From assembly GCA_012727555.1 (NCBI GenBank), contig JAAYGT010000063.1:62001-126000 (forward strand): a stretch of 64,000 nt of DNA, in the 5' to 3' direction. Source of the DNA: Alcaligenaceae bacterium. GTDB lineage: Bacteria; Pseudomonadota; Gammaproteobacteria; Burkholderiales; Burkholderiaceae_B. Below are positions 46,609 to 54,971 of the stretch, piece by piece (position 1 is the stretch's first letter; every line of letters starts with the position of its first letter). The notes under the pieces are model-generated. The model made no database searches. It saw nothing but the letters and a program-made list of their open reading frames with translations, and was not told the DNA's origin. The position numbers and the translations under genes were made by a program.

Positions 46609-47316
46609 ATGAAATTTCCCACCAACCAAACACTTCATAACATCGATTGCCGTGGTTTGGCACGCCTGCGCACCACGGCGCTTGTACGCAGCAAGGCCGT
46701 GGTGCGCTCCCTTGTCCTTTCCCTGTGCCTGGGCACAGCGTGCATCGGCAATACCGTGATTGCCTCGGGTGTGACTGCAGCGGGCACTGAACGTGAAACA
46801 GCCGTGCACCCGGTCAAGGGCTTTCTGCCTGACCTGCAGTTCACGCTTCAAGGGGCCGGCAACAAAACCTGGACTCAAAACGACTTCAAAGGGAAAGTCG
46901 TTTTGATGTTTTTCGGGTATGCCAGTTGTCCGGATATCTGTCCGACCACCATGGCCCAGTTGTCCCATGTCATGGAAGAACTGGGTCCGCGTGCTGAACA
47001 GGTTCGCATCGTTTTTGTCAGTGTCGATCCACACCGCGACACCCCTGAGATCCTTCAAGCCTATGTAGATGCCTTCGACAAGCATGCCATCGGGCTAACA
47101 GGTACAGAAAAACAGGTGGCTGATCTTGCCCGACGTTACCGGGTGGCTTACCAGATCGAAAAACCCCGCGCCGACAACCCCAACAACTATGAAGTGGCAC
47201 ATAGTCGGGGGATTTACATGTTTGACACCAAGGGTAAAGCCCGCCTGCTTGCCAGCGACGGGGAATCTGTTGAGGCACTGACCGAAGGAGTACGCCGCAT
47301 TCTGGATGCGGGCTGA
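46609..47316 (+). CDS. SCO1/SenC family copper-binding thioredoxin-like protein
   Basis: A 235-residue protein. A long basic N-terminus leads to a hydrophobic stretch (VVRSLVLSLCLGTACIGNTV, about residues 31-50), a signal sequence or membrane anchor. The periplasmic thioredoxin fold contains the copper ligands FGYASCPDICPTTMAQL (CxxxC) and the later His in YEVAHSRGIYMF. SCO proteins load copper into the CuA site of cytochrome c oxidase or protect against thiol stress; no oxidase gene is nearby to decide. ATG 46609 is chosen over an upstream GTG. The N-terminal length before the hydrophobic stretch is unusual. Confidence 0.88.
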   Translation: MKFPTNQTLHNIDCRGLARLRTTALVRSKAVVRSLVLSLCLGTACIGNTVIASGVTAAGTERETAVHPVKGFLPDLQFTLQGAGNKTWTQNDFKGKVVLMFFGYASCPDICPTTMAQLSHVMEELGPRAEQVRIVFVSVDPHRDTPEILQAYVDAFDKHAIGLTGTEKQVADLARRYRVAYQIEKPRADNPNNYEVAHSRGIYMFDTKGKARLLASDGESVEALTEGVRRILDAG

Positions 47317-47331
47317 TTGGAGCGGGTTGTA

Positions 47332-47910
47332 TCAGCCCGGTGCACCCCAGTGCGACACAAACCTGCTGTAGTCGGAACGCTTGGGTGCAGCCGTTGACTG
47401 AATGGGTGTGCCTATCGATACAAACCCCATGAAACGGTAATCCAGGGGATCAAAACCAAGGTTTTCGGCGACTTCGTCAACATACGTGCCTATCCCGGTG
47501 CTCCAGAATGCTCCGTAACCCAGCATGTGAGCGGCATTCAATATATTCATGACAGCGGCCCCGGTGGCGAGCAAGCGCTCGTGCTCGGGGATTTTCGTAT
47601 TGGCGTGATCAAGGTGGCAGGCAACGCCAATGAGCAAGGGTACATTGTGTAGCCAGCGCCGGGCATTGGCTTCTTTTTCGGGTGGTAAAGCTTGCCCCGA
47701 AGCCTTGACAGCCCCCAGGGCCATGTCGGCCAGCTGCTGAACTGCAGCATCACGAATGATCACAAAACGCCAGGGCTCAAGTTTGCCGTGGTCGGGTGCC
47801 GAAACTGCCGACTGCAGAATACGGGCCAGTTCGTCATCGGTGGGCGCCGGGCCTTGCACAAATTTGATGGAACGGCGTGAAATCAGGGAAACAATGGGAT
47901 CAGCAGACAT
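47332..47910 (-). CDS. Nitroreductase family flavoprotein, YdjA-like
   Basis: A 192-residue FMN-dependent oxidoreductase. The FMN-binding RRSIKFVQGPAPTDDELARI and APDHGKLEPWRFVIIRDAA match the short YdjA-type nitroreductases, as does the PLLIGVACHLDHANTKIPEH segment with LATGAAVMNILNAAHMLGYG. It probably uses NAD(P)H on an unknown electrophilic substrate. It lies 11 bases after pdxJ and may be cotranscribed; it converges with the SCO gene over 15 bases. Confidence 0.9.
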   Translation of the reverse strand: MSADPIVSLISRRSIKFVQGPAPTDDELARILQSAVSAPDHGKLEPWRFVIIRDAAVQQLADMALGAVKASGQALPPEKEANARRWLHNVPLLIGVACHLDHANTKIPEHERLLATGAAVMNILNAAHMLGYGAFWSTGIGTYVDEVAENLGFDPLDYRFMGFVSIGTPIQSTAAPKRSDYSRFVSHWGAPG

Positions 47911-47921
47911 GCAATTCTTCC

Positions 47922-48641
47922 TTAACGTTGAACAAGCAGCGCTTTCATGTCACGCACCGCTTTTTCCCAGCCATCGAAGACAGCCTGTGCAACAATGGCG
48001 TGACCAATATTCAGTTCTGACAACCCTGGCAGCGCAACAACCGGCTGCACGTTGGTGTAGTGTAATCCGTGCCCGGCATTGACCCTTAAGCCGTGCCCTA
48101 CCCCGGCAGCAATAGCGACACGCAAACGGCTCAATTCATGTGCAATTGCATCAGGCTCGGTTGCGTGCGCATAGGCCCCTGTGTGCAGTTCGACCACGCG
48201 GGCACCGGCACGAACTGCCGCTTCGACCTGTACGGGGTCGGGGTCGATGAACAATGAAACACGGATGCCTGCAGCATTCAGTTGGGCAACGGCAGCCTGC
48301 ACCTGGGTGAAGTGGCCCAGTACATCGAGCCCGCCTTCAGTTGTCAGTTCCTCGCGACGTTCAGGTACCAGGCAGACATCGTGTGGACGCACTGTGCAGG
48401 CGATATCAAGCATTTCAGACGTAATCGCGCATTCCAGATTCATGCGTGTACGGATGAGGGGACGCAGGGCAAAAAGATCAGCATCCTGAATGTGCCGGCG
48501 ATCCTCGCGCAGATGCAGGGTGATAAGGTCGGCACCTGCGTCTTCGGCACGCAAGGCGGCCTGAACAGGATCTGGATAGGACGTGTGACGTTGCTGGCGC
48601 AAGGTCGCGACATGGTCAATATTGACACCGAGTTCGATCAC
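47922..48641 (-). CDS. pdxJ: Pyridoxine 5'-phosphate synthase
   Basis: A 239-residue TIM-barrel enzyme that condenses deoxyxylulose 5-phosphate with aminoacetone phosphate to form the vitamin B6 ring. It starts [20 protein letters not shown], with [47 protein letters not shown] and the C-terminal [15 protein letters not shown], all family signatures. Its substrate comes from the DXP pathway that also feeds dxr in this window. A 100-base gap with no evident feature precedes it. Confidence 0.97.
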   Translation of the reverse strand: MIELGVNIDHVATLRQQRHTSYPDPVQAALRAEDAGADLITLHLREDRRHIQDADLFALRPLIRTRMNLECAITSEMLDIACTVRPHDVCLVPERREELTTEGGLDVLGHFTQVQAAVAQLNAAGIRVSLFIDPDPVQVEAAVRAGARVVELHTGAYAHATEPDAIAHELSRLRVAIAAGVGHGLRVNAGHGLHYTNVQPVVALPGLSELNIGHAIVAQAVFDGWEKAVRDMKALLVQR

Positions 48642-48741
48642 GAAAGGCTCCGTTTACGGCTGGAACAATCAGCTGGAACAGCCGCAACGCAGTTCAGTTG
48701 CGGCATTGAAAAAAAACAGGTGATGAAGGCAACGCGCCCCT

Positions 48742-49536
48742 TCAACCCAGCAACAAGGCGTCGTCGGCGAGCTTTTCTCCCCTGACCTGCTCGAACATTC
48801 GCAACAGATCAGGGACATCGAGACCCGTACGGGCGTTGCCGCTGACATCGAGCACAACCTTGCCCTGGTGCAACATGATGGTGCGCTCACCGACATCAAG
48901 TGCCTGGCGCATGCTGTGCGTGACCATCATGGTCGTCAGGCTGTTTTCCTGGACAATACGCGCCGTAAGTTGCAGAACGAAGTCGGCCGTGCGCGGGTCG
49001 AGCGCTGCAGTGTGTTCATCGAGCAACAGAATGCGTGAAGGCTGCAGCGCTGCCATGAGCAGGCTGACTGCCTGACGCTGCCCACCCGATAAAAGACCGA
49101 TGCGATCTGAAAGGCGATTCTCAAGCCCGAGTCCGAGTGTGGCAAGGCGCTCGCGGAAAAGTTCGCGCATGGATGCTTTGACGGCCCTTGACAACCCCCG
49201 GGGCTCGCCACGACTGCAGGCCAGTGCCATATTTTCTTCAATGGTAAGGTCTTCGCAGGTGCCTGCCATGGGATCTTGAAAAACCCGCGCAACCCGTTTT
49301 GCCCGTTCCCAGACGGGTTGATGCGTGACATCTTTGTTGTCGATGACGATTGCACCGGAATCAATCGGCAAGTCGCCTGAAATGGCATTCAGAAACGTAG
49401 ACTTGCCGGCTCCGTTCGAACCGATGACGGTGACGAACTGACCGGACGGGATATCGAGTGAGAGCCCCCTGAGCGCCCGGGTTTCAATAGGCGTTCCCGG
49501 GTTGAATGTGATCTGGAGATTGGATGCGCTGAGCAT
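48742..49536 (-). CDS. ABC transporter ATP-binding protein (TrpZ-like)
   Basis: A 264-residue ATPase. Walker A is VIGSNGAGKSTFLNAISGDL, the Q-loop VFQDPMAGTCEDLTIEEN, the signature LLSGGQRQAVSLLMAAL, Walker B ILLLDEHTAALDP and the switch His in MVTHSMRQALD. ATG 49536 follows the permease stop by one base (TGACATG), so the frame's longer upstream part is rejected. It powers the importer made with the two preceding genes; the substrate is unproven, and aromatic amino acids are one guess from family resemblance. Confidence 0.92.
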   Translation of the reverse strand: MLSASNLQITFNPGTPIETRALRGLSLDIPSGQFVTVIGSNGAGKSTFLNAISGDLPIDSGAIVIDNKDVTHQPVWERAKRVARVFQDPMAGTCEDLTIEENMALACSRGEPRGLSRAVKASMRELFRERLATLGLGLENRLSDRIGLLSGGQRQAVSLLMAALQPSRILLLDEHTAALDPRTADFVLQLTARIVQENSLTTMMVTHSMRQALDVGERTIMLHQGKVVLDVSGNARTGLDVPDLLRMFEQVRGEKLADDALLLG

Positions 49537-49537
49537 G

Positions 49538-50425
49538 TCAGTTTCCTTTGGCACGCAAACGTTGTTTGAGCAAGGGTATGACCAGCGCAATGGTGACCAG
49601 TACCGCCGTGACCAGATTGAGATCCTGGGCTTTCAAACCAATGAAATCGGCATTCAGTGCAAGCGCGATGAAAAAACGGTAAAGCACTGCACCGAGCACA
49701 ACCGACAGCGTGATGATGGCCAGTTTGCGCGAGGGCAGGATACTTTCACCCACAATGACTGCAGCAAGACCAATGACAATGGTGCCGATACCCATGGAGA
49801 TATCGGCTCCGCCCTGAGACTGCGCAAACAGCGCACCAGCCAGTGCACACAGGGCATTGGAAATGGCCATGCCCACCAGAATGCGGTTGCCTGTTGCCAC
49901 ACCCTGGGCGCGCGCCATACGTGGGTTGGAACCTGTTGCTCGCATGGCCAGCCCGGCCTGAGTGGAAAAATACCAGTCAAGACCAAACTTCACCAGGATC
50001 ACGAGCACCAGAAGAATGATGGGCCGTACGACGTAATCGGCGATGGAGTCGGGCTGCAGCAGCGTGAACACGGTGGGTTCCGTGATGAGCGGCACGTTGG
50101 GACGACCCATGATGCGCAGGTTGATCGAATACAGTGCAATCATCATCAGAATACTGGCCAGAAGATCCATGATCTTGAGGCGCACGTTCAGCCATCCGGT
50201 GATCATACCGGCGACAGCACCTGCAAAAATAGCCGCCAGGGTTGCGGTGAAGGGGTCCATGCCCATGCCGATGAGCGTGGCAGCCACTGCACCACCCAGG
50301 GGGAAACTGCCATCAACGGTGAGATCGGGAAAGCGCAACACCCGGAACGAAATAAGCACGCCCAGCGCGACCAGACCGAAGATCAGGCCGATTTCAAGGG
50401 CGCCCCACAATGAATAGATTGACAT
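49538..50425 (-). CDS. ABC transporter permease (TrpY-like, BPD_transp_2)
   Basis: A 295-residue integral membrane protein with about eight hydrophobic segments. It begins YSLWGALEIGLIFGLVALGV with LISFRVLRFPDLTVDGSFPLG. The conserved ABC-loop region is in ATGSNPRMARAQGVATGNRI. This type of permease pairs with PF04392-type binding proteins. It is separated from the binding-protein gene by a 75-base gap that holds an intrinsic terminator-like hairpin, and is coupled to the ATPase gene. Confidence 0.9.
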   Translation of the reverse strand: MSIYSLWGALEIGLIFGLVALGVLISFRVLRFPDLTVDGSFPLGGAVAATLIGMGMDPFTATLAAIFAGAVAGMITGWLNVRLKIMDLLASILMMIALYSINLRIMGRPNVPLITEPTVFTLLQPDSIADYVVRPIILLVLVILVKFGLDWYFSTQAGLAMRATGSNPRMARAQGVATGNRILVGMAISNALCALAGALFAQSQGGADISMGIGTIVIGLAAVIVGESILPSRKLAIITLSVVLGAVLYRFFIALALNADFIGLKAQDLNLVTAVLVTIALVIPLLKQRLRAKGN

Positions 50426-50436
50426 GACTGGTGACT

Positions 50437-50475
50437 GAAAAAGAAAAAGGCGGGCTGCTGATGCACCTCCCGCCT
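50437..50475 (-). terminator. Attenuating terminator between binding-protein and permease genes
   Basis: On the minus strand AGGCGGG (50475-50469) pairs with CCCGCCT (50454-50448), followed by TTTTTCTTTTT. It sits just after the binding-protein gene and before the permease gene of the same operon. Partial read-through there would give more binding protein than membrane components, as is common in ABC importers. Confidence 0.8.
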
Positions 50476-50500
50476 GACTCGAGGTTTGATTGTCGGAATT

Positions 50501-51472
50501 TTACTCGACAACCTGCGCTGCCGACTTGATCAGTTCAGGGGACAACGTGACGCCTTGGCGTTTTGCGGCACCCGGGTTTACAAACAGTTCAAGTTTGCTG
50601 CTTGTTTCGGACGCGATGTCGCCGGGTTTTTCACCTTTCAGAACGCGAATGACCATCTTGCCGGTCTGGATGCCGAGATCGTGATAGTTGACACCAAGAG
50701 CGGCAATGGCACCACGCTTGACCGAGTCGGTATCAGAGGCCACCAGCGGCACCTTGGCATCGTTACCAACCTTGACCAATGCCTCGTAGGCAGAAACCAC
50801 GTTGTTGTCAGTATTGGTGTAAATGACATCGACCTTGCCGATGAGACTGCGCGCAGCTGCGCCGACATCGACGGTGCGTGAGGCTGTGGCTTCAACCAGG
50901 CTCATGCCAGACTTGGGCAACAATTCGCGCAAGCGTTCAACGACAACGACAGAGTTGGCCTCGCCCGGGTTGTAGACCATGCCGACCCGAGTGGCGCCCG
51001 GCACGACTTTCTTGATGAGATCAACCTGCTTTTCCAGTGAGAGCGTGTCGGAGACCCCGGTTACATTGGTGCCCGATGGCTGCATGGACTTGACCAGTTG
51101 CGCCGCTACGGGGTCGGTGACGGCAGAATAGACAACAGGGATGGTTTTCGTGGCAGCCACCACAGCCTGCGCCGAAGGCGTGGCAATGGCCACAATGACA
51201 TCGGGTTTGTCGCCCACAAACTTGCGGGCTATTTGAGCGGCTATGGCCGTGTTGCCCTGCGCTGTCTGGAATTCCCACTTCAGACCTTTGGCCTGGGTGT
51301 AGCCGGCATCAGTCAGTGCCTTCTGAACGCCATCGCGCAGGGAATCGAGGGCTGGATGCTCAACGATGGAGGTAACGGAAACAGACTGGGCAAGCGCGGC
51401 GGGGCCGCAAGCCAATGCTGCCACGACAGCAGCAACACCCAGAACGGCACGGGCAGACAAAGTTAACCGCAT
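50501..51472 (-). CDS. ABC transporter substrate-binding protein (PF04392 type, TrpX-like)
   Basis: A 323-residue periplasmic protein. The signal peptide (MRLTLSARAVLG to ACGPAALAQ) is followed by VSVTSIVEHPALDSLRDGVQ with KALTDAGYTQ, the characteristic opening of this family, and ARKFVGDKPDVIVAIATPSA. The two-lobe fold ends at LSPELIKSAAQVVE. ATG 51472 has AGGAG six bases upstream; the longer frame is not needed. It leads the binding protein-permease-ATPase operon. Confidence 0.93.
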   Translation of the reverse strand: MRLTLSARAVLGVAAVVAALACGPAALAQSVSVTSIVEHPALDSLRDGVQKALTDAGYTQAKGLKWEFQTAQGNTAIAAQIARKFVGDKPDVIVAIATPSAQAVVAATKTIPVVYSAVTDPVAAQLVKSMQPSGTNVTGVSDTLSLEKQVDLIKKVVPGATRVGMVYNPGEANSVVVVERLRELLPKSGMSLVEATASRTVDVGAAARSLIGKVDVIYTNTDNNVVSAYEALVKVGNDAKVPLVASDTDSVKRGAIAALGVNYHDLGIQTGKMVIRVLKGEKPGDIASETSSKLELFVNPGAAKRQGVTLSPELIKSAAQVVE

Positions 51473-51579
51473 TGAAGACTCCTTGAAGAAAAAGCACATG
51501 CAATACAATGCATGCGCACGCATGTTATTAGTATGGATCAACGACCTGTAGTGCTGAAAGGCAAGTCTACCGTGTCCGG

Positions 51580-51613
51580 AAAAAAAATGCCCGCTGGGGA
51601 TTTCCCCCGCAGC
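51580..51613 (-). terminator. Intrinsic terminator after the spermidine synthase-like gene
   Basis: On the minus strand a GC-rich imperfect stem (GCT-GC bulge-GGGG with CCCC-AGC, 51613-51593) is followed by a run of eight T residues (51587-51580). It ends transcription of the leftward gene before the ABC importer operon. The rest of the 152-base gap (51473-51624) contains nested ATGCATGC-like palindromes at about 51497-51525 near the presumed importer promoter. Confidence 0.75.
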
Positions 51614-51624
51614 ACCGAGTGTGC

Positions 51625-52404
51625 TCAGGCAACTCCGGGGGGGCCACCGTGAAGCTGTGCCAGCAACTGACGGGCCCAGCGCGTTGCCTCGGGCAGACCG
51701 AACCGACTCTCGAGAGCCTGGGCACGATCAAGGAGATCTGCTGTTGTGATCGGAGGCAACGCCCCCTTGAAAGCCAGGATGACCCGGTTTCCTGCATCGA
51801 TTTCGGGCAATTCGAGAACACGCCCGGAAAAAATCTTTGAAATGCGGTCGATGTTGGGCTGAAAACTGCTGTGGTTGCCGAACAGATTGACGGTCATGAT
51901 GCCGTCATCGGCCAGCACGTTGTGACAACCCTTGTAAAACTTCAGAGAACTGCGCACGGGGCCCTGGGCATCGGCATCGTAAAGATCAACCATCAGCGCC
52001 CGCACCCGACCCTGATTGACAGGATCATTGACCCACACCCCGGCATCGGTATGTTCAATCAGGCTGCGTTCCGACACCGGCAGACGAAAAAACTGCCGGC
52101 ACAGTGCGGTGACGGCAGGATTCCATTCAACGGTGACGAGATCCGAAACCGTGTGGCGCATGCAATGGCGCGTGAGTGAGCCCGCACCCAAGCCAAGGAT
52201 CCCCAGAGTATCTTTTTTGCCGGGTTGGATGAACAACAGCCAGGCCATCATCTGGCGCGTATAAGCCAGCACCAGTTCGCTTGGCCGCGCAGTACGCATG
52301 GCACCCTGCACCCATTCGGAATCAAAATGCAGGTAGCGGATCCCACCCTGCTCGGACAGCGTGGGCTCATCGTTGGCATAGCCGGGATCAACGGTTTCAG
52401 ACAC
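51625..52404 (-). CDS. Spermidine synthase-like methyltransferase-fold protein
   Basis: A 259-residue protein with the polyamine aminopropyltransferase fold. Recognisable are YTRQMMAWLLFIQPGKKDTL, the nucleotide-binding loop GILGLGAGSLTRHCMRH, VTVEWNPAVTALCRQFFRLP and the acidic VRALMVDLYDADAQGP in place of the canonical D-x-x-D region. The N-terminal gate-keeping domain of true spermidine synthases is shortened, so the substrate is uncertain. It is 19 bases from the thiolase gene and likely cotranscribed with it. Confidence 0.8.
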   Translation of the reverse strand: MSETVDPGYANDEPTLSEQGGIRYLHFDSEWVQGAMRTARPSELVLAYTRQMMAWLLFIQPGKKDTLGILGLGAGSLTRHCMRHTVSDLVTVEWNPAVTALCRQFFRLPVSERSLIEHTDAGVWVNDPVNQGRVRALMVDLYDADAQGPVRSSLKFYKGCHNVLADDGIMTVNLFGNHSSFQPNIDRISKIFSGRVLELPEIDAGNRVILAFKGALPPITTADLLDRAQALESRFGLPEATRWARQLLAQLHGGPPGVA

Positions 52405-52423
52405 GGTCAGTCAGTTCAAAGGA

Positions 52424-53605
52424 TTAAACACGCTCGAAGATGGCCGCAATACCCTGGCCACCGCCAATACACATGGTTACGAGCGCATAACGACCCTGGA
52501 TACGCTGCAATTCGTGGACAGCCTTGACGGTAAGAATGGCACCGGTAGCCCCGATGGGGTGTCCGAGGCTGATACCACTGCCGTTCGGATTGATTTTGGC
52601 CGGGTCAAAGCCAAGTTCCTGGGCAACGGCACATGCTTGTGCGGCAAAGGCTTCGTTGGCCTCGATGACATCGATTTGATCAAGCGTGAGACCCGCGCGT
52701 GCAAGCGCCTGACGCGTTGCAGGCACAGGACCAATACCCATGTAATCGGGATCAACGCCGGCATGCGCGTAGGCAACCAGGCGAGCCAGTGGCTTGCTGC
52801 CACGCGTTGCAGCTTCGGTAGCCGACATGAGCACGACAGCCGCAGCACCATCGTTGATGGCCGAGGCGTTTCCGGCCGTGACCGAGCCGCTTTCGCGGTC
52901 GAACACAGGCTTCAGTTTGTTGAATGTATCGATTGTGGCATCGGTGCGAACATGCTCATCGGTATCGAATGTTACGTCACCCTTGCGGGTTTTCAGGACG
53001 ACAGGAACGATCTGGTCACGAAAATACCCTTGGGCCAATGCATGGGCAGCACGCTGGTGAGAGACAACAGCAAGCGCATCTTGAGCTTCACGGGAAATAC
53101 CGTATTTGCGCGCAACATTTTCGGCGGTGATACCCATGTGCACCCCCTTGAACGGGTCGGACAAAGCACCGGTCATCATGTCGATCATGCGACTGTCACC
53201 CATACGTGAGCCCCAGCGTTGCCCGACCGCCGCATACGGCGCCCGGCTCATGCTTTCAGCCCCGGCGGCAACAGCCACCGAGGCATCGCCTAGCATGATG
53301 GCCTGGGCCGCCGACACAACAGCCTGCAAACCTGATCCGCACAACCGGTTCACATTGAAGGCCGGGGTTTCGTGGGCGACACCGGCCGCCACCGAAGCAA
53401 CGCGCGACAGGTACATGTCGCGCGGTTCGGTATTGATGACATGCCCGACCACCACATGCCCGACGTCACTGCCGGCCACGGCCGCGCGCTCAAGCGCCGA
53501 CTTGATGACAGCCGCACCGAGATCGCAAGGGGGAATGTCTTTGAGGGAACCACCGAAATCACCGATTGCGGTACGGCAGGCGCTGACCACCACTACTTCG
53601 TGCAT
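52424..53605 (-). CDS. Acetyl-CoA C-acyltransferase (thiolase)
   Basis: A 393-residue degradative/biosynthetic thiolase. It has the nucleophilic Cys in FNVNRLCGSGLQAVVSAAQ, the second-domain NEAFAAQACAVAQELGFDP, the catalytic His in NGSGISLGHPIGATGA and the C-terminal Cys in MCIGGGQGIAAIFE. It catalyses Claisen condensation or thiolysis of acyl-CoA, as in acetoacetyl-CoA formation for polyhydroxybutyrate or fatty-acid breakdown; no phaB/phaC or beta-oxidation partner is adjacent. ATG 53605 has GGAG upstream and gives the family N-terminus HEVVVVSACRTAIGDFGG. Confidence 0.94.
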   Translation of the reverse strand: MHEVVVVSACRTAIGDFGGSLKDIPPCDLGAAVIKSALERAAVAGSDVGHVVVGHVINTEPRDMYLSRVASVAAGVAHETPAFNVNRLCGSGLQAVVSAAQAIMLGDASVAVAAGAESMSRAPYAAVGQRWGSRMGDSRMIDMMTGALSDPFKGVHMGITAENVARKYGISREAQDALAVVSHQRAAHALAQGYFRDQIVPVVLKTRKGDVTFDTDEHVRTDATIDTFNKLKPVFDRESGSVTAGNASAINDGAAAVVLMSATEAATRGSKPLARLVAYAHAGVDPDYMGIGPVPATRQALARAGLTLDQIDVIEANEAFAAQACAVAQELGFDPAKINPNGSGISLGHPIGATGAILTVKAVHELQRIQGRYALVTMCIGGGQGIAAIFERV

Positions 53606-53684
53606 TATGAGTCTCCAGTTTGAAGGCAAACATGCCATCACCCGATCTGAATGAACGGCATCCACCTTTTCTTAGATTGTAAAC

Positions 53685-53706
53685 GGGTGCCGTCAAGACG
53701 GCACCC
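53685..53706 (-). terminator. Strong hairpin after the 48-residue ORF
   Basis: GGGTGCCGTC (53685-53694) and GACGGCACCC (53697-53706) are perfect 10-bp complements around AA. It lies downstream of the small gene on the minus strand and upstream of the thiolase. The following minus-strand bases GTTTACAATC are only weakly T-rich, so termination is probable but not certain. Confidence 0.6.
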
Positions 53707-53737
53707 ATCGCAAACATGCGAATAACATCAAAAAAAC

Positions 53738-53884
53738 TCAGGAGCGCGGATCATTTGACTCGCGACTTGTTTTTTCCTGATCGCCGGGTTCACCCTTGTT
53801 TTGTGATGACTTGGCATCCGGGGCCACCCAATCAAGAGGTTTGATGACAAAAGGCTGCTTGCGTGCAGTCGATTTGTTCGACAT
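53738..53884 (-). CDS. Small hydrophilic protein, 48 residues, unknown function
   Basis: An ORF starting MSNKSTARKQPFVIKPLDWV and ending in a charged tail with ESNDPRS. It has a near-ideal ribosome site (AGGAG five bases before the ATG) and a strong hairpin after its stop, so it looks like a real monocistronic gene. It has no membrane segment or cysteine; the first half is basic and the C-terminal half polar and probably disordered. I do not recognise the family. A different longer frame over the same DNA has no such signals and is rejected. It is divergent from xthA across a palindrome. Confidence 0.65.
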   Translation of the reverse strand: MSNKSTARKQPFVIKPLDWVAPDAKSSQNKGEPGDQEKTSRESNDPRS

Positions 53885-53935
53885 AGGATCTCCTGTTGCG
53901 ATGCGGAAAACACACCGTATGCTTTCCTGGCCCTT

Positions 53936-53949
53936 TTAGGGTACCCTAA
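53936..53949. promoter_or_regulatory. Perfect 14-bp palindrome between the small ORF and xthA
   Basis: TTAGGGTACCCTAA is perfectly self-complementary and lies 37 bases before the xthA start and 51 bases before the small ORF start, in the only intergenic region they share. It is a plausible operator for a dimeric regulator. No regulator gene is next to it and the family cannot be named. Neither gene has a clear consensus promoter in the 102-base gap. Confidence 0.4.
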
Positions 53950-53986
53950 TAAACTTGATAAATCCAATTTTTATAAGCACTTACAC

Positions 53987-54784
53987 GTGAATACCGCTTC
54001 TCGACTGAAAATCGCCACCTGGAATGTCAACTCCCTTAAGGTGCGGCTGCAACATGTCACCGACTGGCTCACGGCAAACCCGGTCGATGCGCTGTGTCTT
54101 CAGGAACTGAAGTTGCCTGACGAAAAATTTCCCCTGCAGGCATTCACCGACATGGGCTACCAGGCCTGCTGGGCCGGTCAGAAAACATACAATGGTGTCG
54201 CGATCATCAGTCGTGAGCCGCTTACAGACACCCAGCGCAATATCCCGGGCTTCGACGATCCCCAACAGCGCGTGATCGCCGGAACGCTTGAAACGTCTAT
54301 GGGCCAGGTGCGCCTGATCAGCGCTTATTGCCCAAACGGGCAAGCACTTGACAGTGACAAATACCAGTACAAGCTTTCATGGTTCAAGGCACTCGAAGCC
54401 TGGCTCGCGCAGGAACTCAGGAAACACCCCAATCTGGCTATTCTGGGCGACTACAACATCGCCCCGGCCGATGAAGATGTTCACGATCCCGTCAAATGGA
54501 AAGACGACATACTCGTTTCCCCTGCTGAACGTCATGCGTTTTCGGCACTGCTCGAACTTGGCCTGACCGACATTTTCCGGGCATTCCCGCAGGCACCTGA
54601 ACTTTACACCTGGTGGGATTACCGGCGTTTTGCTTTTCGGCGTAATGCAGGCCTGCGCATTGATCACATTCTGCTGTCCGACAACCTGGCCCGACGTGCA
54701 ACCTCATGCATCATTGACACGCAACCGCGTGCACTCGAACAACCCTCGGATCACGCACCGGTGATCGCGTCGATCACACTTTAA
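53987..54784 (+). CDS. xthA: Exodeoxyribonuclease III
   Basis: A 265-residue AP endonuclease / 3'-5' exonuclease for base-excision repair. Motifs: LKIATWNVNSLKVRLQHVTD (metal-binding Asn), LCLQELKLPDEKFP (catalytic Glu), ISAYCPNGQAL, LAILGDYNIAPADEDVHDP (Asp/Asn), LYTWWDYRRFAFRRNAGLRI and the C-terminal His in EQPSDHAPVIASI. The start is a GTG with no clear Shine-Dalgarno; no in-frame ATG precedes the conserved LKIATWNVNS, so GTG is preferred. Confidence 0.95.
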   Translation: MNTASRLKIATWNVNSLKVRLQHVTDWLTANPVDALCLQELKLPDEKFPLQAFTDMGYQACWAGQKTYNGVAIISREPLTDTQRNIPGFDDPQQRVIAGTLETSMGQVRLISAYCPNGQALDSDKYQYKLSWFKALEAWLAQELRKHPNLAILGDYNIAPADEDVHDPVKWKDDILVSPAERHAFSALLELGLTDIFRAFPQAPELYTWWDYRRFAFRRNAGLRIDHILLSDNLARRATSCIIDTQPRALEQPSDHAPVIASITL

Positions 54785-54971
54785 TGCCCCGCCACGCTGC
54801 CAGAGCCGGAAATCGTCGGTTGCAAATCCGGCGAATACCCGGCTCGTTCAAGCGGCGCTTCGCTATGAACGATTCTGATCCGACAGGCTGCTGGTTACCG
54901 TGTGTCTTCAACATGCCGGGCAAACGGCACGATATACTTTGCAGGCATCGGCCAACTCGGAGTCATACACC

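Noticed and set aside
53728-53967. 79-codon leftward frame overlapping the small ORF near xthA
   Set aside because: It lacks a ribosome site and extends across the palindromic control region; the 48-codon frame in another phase has clear translation and termination signals.
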